From Acidobacteriota bacterium (GTDB lineage Bacteria > Acidobacteriota > UBA6911), in NCBI GenBank assembly GCA_016929335.1, contig JAFGIY010000254.1, positions 1-39,419 on the forward strand: 39,419 bases of DNA, read 5' to 3'. Numbering within the stretch: position 1 is the stretch's first letter; the number at the start of each line of letters is the position of its first letter. Made by a program: the position numbers and the translations under genes. Positions 35,374 through 39,419 of this stretch are shown piece by piece. The notes under the pieces were generated by a model. The model searched no databases. It was not told where the DNA came from and was given only the letters and a program-made list of their open reading frames with translations.

Positions 35374-37443
35374 ATGCATAAAAAAGCATCCATTTTGATC
35401 TTATTTGCGCTTCTTTGCGGATTCCTTGATGTGCCTGCTCAGCCATCCCTGAAAGAGATCCGATCCGCTTCCAATAACGTACTGGTGGTCTTCATTAAAG
35501 GGGAATCGCGAGACGCAAATGCCATAGGCATCGAAGATATTTCCCGGTGGAAAATCAACGGTGAACCGGCGGCCGCCATCCATAAATACGCAACTGCGTC
35601 CGATCCCTTCGACCACCATATCTACCTGAAAACATCAAAGCTTGAGGAGGGGAAGAGATACCGGGTGGAAACACCCTATGGGGACAGAGATGTAGAGTTT
35701 CGGGAAAAGGAAATTTTCTGCGAAGCCATTAAAACCAATCAGGCGGGCTATAGCGCTCGATCCAGGCGAAGATATGCAAATTTCGCCATCTGGCTCGGAA
35801 CCGGAGGGTCCGCGAAAATCGAGGGAGCACCGCCCGAATATGCGGTGTGGAATAGCAGGACCGGGAAAACAGTAACAGCCGGAAGGCTGGAAGAAATTGG
35901 CGCGGACGCCGGTTCAGGAGATTATGTCTACCGGATTAACCTGGCGGAGGTACCTGAAGGGGGGCCGTATAAAATCACCGTCAAGGGATATGGAACGTCC
36001 CACCCCTTCGGCGTAGGCGGCGAATTTTCCAGAAAACTGGCATACACAATTTTTCGAGCCCAGTACCTGCAGCGCTGCGGCTGCCCGATTGCCAGACCCG
36101 ACATCCGGAAAAAACCATGCCACACGCTGATCTATGACGTGGACGGTCCGATCGGCGAAGCCAATATAGACGTGAAGGGACACGAACGAACGTTCCGTGT
36201 TTATGGAGGGTACCATGACGCGGGCGATGCCGACAGGCGCGCGTATCATATCTCCAACCCGATCATCAATCTGATGATCTACGAAGCTTTCCCGCGGTAT
36301 TTCAGCGACAGCCAGTTCGATATCCCGGGAAAGTTTGACGACAGCTACAATATTGCCGGCTACCCCAATGGAATACCGGACATCATCGATGAAGCCGCAT
36401 GGGGCAGCCTGGTATGGGAGTACCTGCAGAATGACGACGGAAGCATCCATTTCGGGACGGAAACCCTGAGATATCCGGAACCTTTTGCCGCGCCTCTGGA
36501 TCAGGACGAAAAAAAATATGGAACTGTAAAAATCGACGATCGCGCAACCTGCACCGGAGCGGGCTTGTTCATGCACCTGGCCCGCATTATCCGGAGGTAC
36601 GATGCAACAAGATCGAAGGAACTGGCCAGACGGGCGGATCAGGCCATGCGATTCGGAGACAAGGCAATGGCCGCACCGGAAAGGCTGTATTACCACATCC
36701 AGCGATTCCTTCTCTACAGGGAGGAAGCCGATCACCAGAGGATAAGGGAGCTCTACAAGATAGCCGGCGGACTCAAAGACAATCTTTATGAGACGCCGGG
36801 TTATTCGCTCAATAACAGCAGGTTTGATAATCCCGCTTATATCCTTTCCTATGTTCTGGATAAGAAAGCAGGGACAGATCCCGAGATCGTCCGTTTCTTC
36901 AAACAGGCCGTCAAGGAGGCGGCCGATGCCAATATCGAAGAACTGCGCCGCCACGCCTATCCTGTCGGGAACAATCCTGACGGGAGAGCGTGGGGACACA
37001 ACGTCCGGCAGCCGCAATACGCGGCGGCGCCGCTGCTGCAGTGGATGCTTTCCGGAGATCAGAAATATTTCGATGCAGCTTCAGAATTAATGGATTACAA
37101 ACTTGGATTGAATCCCGTCGGGATCAGTTATGTGACGGGATTGGGATTCCATCAGGTCCACAATATCCACGACCGTGAAAGCGCCTACATGGCGTCCCGC
37201 GGCCAGGGCTCAAAGCCCGGCATCACAGTTTTCGGCCCCGGAATCGCGGGATGGAACCGCAACGTCCCCGTCATACCTTCCGTTACCGGCCTGCCCAAGG
37301 AACGCCAGTATGTGGATGACAGGGACATTATATCCTTCAATGAGTTTACGATTTTTGAAACCATGCATTATGATGCGCTCTATACGGTTATTGCCGGCGG
37401 CGGGAAATGGAAGGGCATCGACCCGTTTAACGGCAAGCCGTAG
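35374..37443 (+). CDS. Exported glycoside hydrolase family 9 protein
   Basis: A signal peptide (residues 1-23, ILILFALLCGFLDVPAQ) leads to a beta-rich N-terminal region with the Ig-like CelD_N domain (about residues 115-220, beginning IKTNQAGYSARS), then an (alpha/alpha)6 GH9 catalytic domain to the end. The inverting-mechanism residues are visible: DAGD at 282-285 (GGYHDAGDADR, base Asp) and the acid Glu657 in SFNEFTIFETMHYDALY. The block VTGLGFHQVHNIHDRES matches the conserved substrate-cleft loop. GH9 enzymes cut beta-1,4-glucans or related oligosaccharides; this sequence is divergent, has no cellulose-binding or dockerin module, and its substrate is open. At 689 residues it is of normal size. 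It stands alone, 133 bases after the CREST-like gene. Confidence 0.88.
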   Translation: MHKKASILILFALLCGFLDVPAQPSLKEIRSASNNVLVVFIKGESRDANAIGIEDISRWKINGEPAAAIHKYATASDPFDHHIYLKTSKLEEGKRYRVETPYGDRDVEFREKEIFCEAIKTNQAGYSARSRRRYANFAIWLGTGGSAKIEGAPPEYAVWNSRTGKTVTAGRLEEIGADAGSGDYVYRINLAEVPEGGPYKITVKGYGTSHPFGVGGEFSRKLAYTIFRAQYLQRCGCPIARPDIRKKPCHTLIYDVDGPIGEANIDVKGHERTFRVYGGYHDAGDADRRAYHISNPIINLMIYEAFPRYFSDSQFDIPGKFDDSYNIAGYPNGIPDIIDEAAWGSLVWEYLQNDDGSIHFGTETLRYPEPFAAPLDQDEKKYGTVKIDDRATCTGAGLFMHLARIIRRYDATRSKELARRADQAMRFGDKAMAAPERLYYHIQRFLLYREEADHQRIRELYKIAGGLKDNLYETPGYSLNNSRFDNPAYILSYVLDKKAGTDPEIVRFFKQAVKEAADANIEELRRHAYPVGNNPDGRAWGHNVRQPQYAAAPLLQWMLSGDQKYFDAASELMDYKLGLNPVGISYVTGLGFHQVHNIHDRESAYMASRGQGSKPGITVFGPGIAGWNRNVPVIPSVTGLPKERQYVDDRDIISFNEFTIFETMHYDALYTVIAGGGKWKGIDPFNGKP

Positions 37444-37506
37444 CGGGAAGATAATGAAATCCAATGACTCCGGAAACCGTGCTCCTTCAGCGTCCAGTCC
37501 TTCGTT

Positions 37507-38220
37507 TCAGTTCAGGAACCTGGCGTAACCGGAGACCATGATGGGATCAAATCCCTTGCCCATGATACAACCGACCGTCATCATGTGATCGTAGTCCTGA
37601 AGCATAATAACGCGGTCTGTGAAGAACGGTGCGCAAACGCCCTGATGGACACGGCCCCTGATATCGACGAGGTAAATGGGACTTTTGATCCTGGTTGCCT
37701 TGCAGGGCTGTTCATACGGCTCATTTTCCCGCGGGGACCAGGCCACGCGGCACCTGCCTGCCTCAAAGAAATCCTGCGTCGTAAAGCGGCCGCATCCCAG
37801 AATCCATGCCACATTCGTGCCGACCATATCGTCGCCGGCGCCGCCATGGCCGGCCTGTGAGCTATCGGACTTGCCCTTTTGATCCGGCCATCCGATGGCG
37901 CCATGGATGTACTCATCGCCCAGAATCAGCGTAATGAGGCGCTGCTCAAGGTCAATGACTGCAACGTTGAGGCCGAAGCTGACAAAATAAGTACTCAGTT
38001 CCAGTTTCAAGCACTCGTAGGTAAACTCCTTGCCCTCGAATACAACATTCTTTTTGGACTTGAACGCCAGTTTATATTCCTTGTCTCCTGCGGTAATGGC
38101 AAAATCTCTTCCCTCGAGTTCGTAGCTATGAGCGAATCTGTATTGGCTGACTCCATGCTTCTCGCCGCAGTTGGCAAGGTTCTTTATATATACGCCGCCA
38201 TCGTCGTAGACATAATTCAT
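37507..38220 (-). CDS. MoaF-like protein (second of a tandem pair)
   Basis: A 237-residue protein with the two-half layout of the MoaF family (molybdenum cofactor biosynthesis protein F and relatives): an N-terminal lipocalin-like beta half with YECLKLELSTYFVSFG and VAVIDLEQRLITLILG, then the C-terminal half DDMVGTNVAW..., RVAWSPRENEPYEQPCKATRIKSPIYLVDI split around residues 150-195, ending ITDRVIMLQDYDHMMTVGCIMG-like with LQDYDHMMTVG. It shares this plan, including DLEQRL and QDYD, with the gene upstream. The frame begins 11 codons earlier, but AAAGGAG sits nine bases before the ATG at 38220, the preferred start. It follows its paralogue after 37 bases. MoaF has no established enzymatic role, and no moa gene is nearby, so function is open. 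Confidence 0.68.
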   Translation of the reverse strand: MNYVYDDGGVYIKNLANCGEKHGVSQYRFAHSYELEGRDFAITAGDKEYKLAFKSKKNVVFEGKEFTYECLKLELSTYFVSFGLNVAVIDLEQRLITLILGDEYIHGAIGWPDQKGKSDSSQAGHGGAGDDMVGTNVAWILGCGRFTTQDFFEAGRCRVAWSPRENEPYEQPCKATRIKSPIYLVDIRGRVHQGVCAPFFTDRVIMLQDYDHMMTVGCIMGKGFDPIMVSGYARFLN

Positions 38221-38257
38221 TGATGCATGCTCCTTTCTCTCAGATGAGATCACCTGT

Positions 38258-39121
38258 TCAGACAGTATATGGGTTCTCGGCGTTCAGGAATGCGCCATCG
38301 AGTTTCACGGGGTTGCCGAATGCGCCGAACAGGGTGCGGCAAGGCCCAAGGACGCCGTCTCTCTGCATGGTTCCGAAGGTACGGCCGACATGATACATGC
38401 GGTCATAGTTCTGCAGGAAATTCATGTTGTTTGAACGGAACCGGCACTTGTCGCCGACAATGCGCTCCATCAGCTCCTCCGTGAGACTGAAGAGGTACAG
38501 GTTCTCCTTAATCTTGATGTACTGGGCGACTTCGTCAGAAGCGGGCATAAGCTCGAACGGATCGCCGATTTTTTCAACAGCGGAGCTGGTCCTGGGCCAG
38601 GTAATACGGTAATAGGAGGTTGAGTAATAGTCATGCTGGGTGAGCATGGAGGTGTTCCAGTGCCACTCAACTCTGGTGCCGACCATCTGGGTGGTGAAGC
38701 AGTGGCGTTTCATGGGCAGTTCCATGCCCTCGACCTCGATGGCGCCGAAGTCGTATTCGCTTTTAACAAGATAGGGGAACTTTGGATTGCCTCCCATGGA
38801 GCAGACAGCCTTCGTGACAAGGCGCTGCTCCAGATCAATGATAAAGAAATGGTTTACTCTGTTTGGCGTGTCAAGGAACTCAACAAGGTCGTAATCTACG
38901 AGATAGGTCGTGTCGTCGCCCTTGAGGCACTCATATTTGGCTGATTTCGGCTCATCACCTGCAGTGTTCCATTCGCAGGCATCTTTGCCGGTGAATTTCA
39001 GGTAAAAATCATGGCCGTTGTCCATGATGAAGTGAAAGCTCTTCCCTTCCAGTTCAGAGCAGTGGGGCTGCGTGAACTGATCGATGGCGTATTCTCTGCG
39101 CGGATAGTTTTTGAGATTCAA
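38258..39121 (-). CDS. MoaF-like protein (first of a tandem pair)
   Basis: Longer paralogue (287 residues) of the following gene. N-terminal half: LEGKSFHFIMDNGHDFYLKF, KYECLKGDDTTYLVDYD, FFIIDLEQRLVTKAV. C-terminal half: TTQMVGTRVEWHWNTSMLTQ, HDYYSTSYYRITW, YIKIKENLYLFSLTEEL, then MNFLQNYDRMYHVGRTFG. This order of beta-rich blocks is that of MoaF proteins, probably two lipocalin-like barrels. No signal peptide. The frame opens with a GTG at 39130 that abuts the ribosome site; GGGAGG lies eight bases before a TTG at 39121, so that start is chosen. A divergent remnant of a Crp/Fnr regulator gene lies upstream. Binding of a small aromatic or cofactor-like ligand is a guess from the fold. Confidence 0.7.
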   Translation of the reverse strand: MNLKNYPRREYAIDQFTQPHCSELEGKSFHFIMDNGHDFYLKFTGKDACEWNTAGDEPKSAKYECLKGDDTTYLVDYDLVEFLDTPNRVNHFFIIDLEQRLVTKAVCSMGGNPKFPYLVKSEYDFGAIEVEGMELPMKRHCFTTQMVGTRVEWHWNTSMLTQHDYYSTSYYRITWPRTSSAVEKIGDPFELMPASDEVAQYIKIKENLYLFSLTEELMERIVGDKCRFRSNNMNFLQNYDRMYHVGRTFGTMQRDGVLGPCRTLFGAFGNPVKLDGAFLNAENPYTV

Positions 39122-39249
39122 TTTGTTCACCTCCCGTTCATTGTATATTCAACCGGTTCCGGCTGAATGGCATTCGGTCCGCCGGCAATTCATTGACGAC
39201 AGGAAAAACCGGCCGCCTGATATCTGGCGGATAGAACCTTTATCCATGA

Positions 39250-39419
39250 TTTCCTTGTGTTTTGCAAAGAAGTTTTGGAGAGCAGATCCCTTCTTCGATA
39301 GCCTTCACGGCGATCGTGGATTGCAGCTTATTCCGGATCGAGAAGTCGCTGATGCAGCACATGCTTCACGAGAAGCACGAGATCTCGGAATTGTTCGTCG
39401 CGCATCTGCTTTCACGCAA
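39250..39419 (+). pseudogene. Remnant of a Crp/Fnr-family transcriptional regulator
   Basis: The last 150 bases encode, in one open frame, IAFTAIVDCSLFRIEKSLMQ followed by HMLHEKHEISELFVAHLLSR, which matches the end of the cyclic-nucleotide-binding domain and the start of the dimer helix in Crp/Fnr proteins. Homology starts only near FGEQ (about 39274); the preceding 100 residues of that domain are not found in any frame, an in-frame stop lies at 39247, and the usual GxxxR segment between FGE and the TAI strand is shortened. It therefore looks like a 5'-truncated remnant, continuing beyond the window. A real gene with a frameshift just upstream cannot be excluded. Confidence 0.55.

Overview
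The window is ordinary bacterial chromosome, dense in genes, with about 25 real protein genes on both strands, no rRNA or tRNA that I could see, no phage or plasmid module and no CRISPR array. Several genes point to a Gram-negative bacterium with a periplasm: exported proteins with signal peptides, a PBP1C/alpha-2-macroglobulin pair and exported TldD-like proteins. The CoA-dehydratase-activase type iron-sulphur genes suggest an anaerobic or facultative lifestyle. MscL with a zinc-ribbon tail, an ABC permease fused to a CPBP protease, and the intergenic repeat types would fit Acidobacteriota or a delta-proteobacterial relative. I cannot fix the phylum from sequence reading alone.

Layout. Positions 1-5.1 kb hold a small exported protein (minus strand) and a three-gene overlapping ABC export operon (permease, ATPase, permease-CPBP protease fusion). 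Positions 5.2-13.4 kb hold a minus-strand operon of a giant alpha-2-macroglobulin with an intact CLEQ thioester and penicillin-binding protein 1C. Around 13.4-13.9 kb lie a decayed RAYT transposase fragment and a palindromic REP-like repeat whose relatives recur at 5.2 and 23.7 kb. Positions 14.1-17.6 kb hold two overlapping exported TldD/PmbA-family genes; the first keeps the HExxxH site and the second has lost every metal ligand. Positions 17.7-23.5 kb hold an AspT/YidE-type transporter, a one-domain asparaginase, a CDF metal transporter, a GT39-like membrane glycosyltransferase and a DJ-1/PfpI protein.

Positions 24.0-29.4 kb hold the most unusual locus: an HgdB/COG3581-like iron-sulphur protein, a 34-unit heptanucleotide array, then a 1,118-residue protein with two activase (ASKHA) domains and a DUF2229-type domain. 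Together they look like a split form of the very large fused 'CoA activase' proteins, so probably an ATP-driven low-potential reductase of unknown substrate.

Positions 29.5-35.2 kb hold mscL with a zinc ribbon, a small zinc-ribbon protein, an ABC-F ATPase, queC, a DUF4416 gene and a CREST-superfamily membrane protein. Positions 35.4-39.4 kb hold an exported GH9 glycoside hydrolase, two adjacent MoaF-like genes, and a remnant of a Crp/Fnr regulator running off the window.

Several start codons were moved from the longest reading frame because a clear Shine-Dalgarno sequence points to an internal start (720, 13397, 26083, 30518, 38220, 39121). Function calls rest on motif recognition by eye, and no database search was run.
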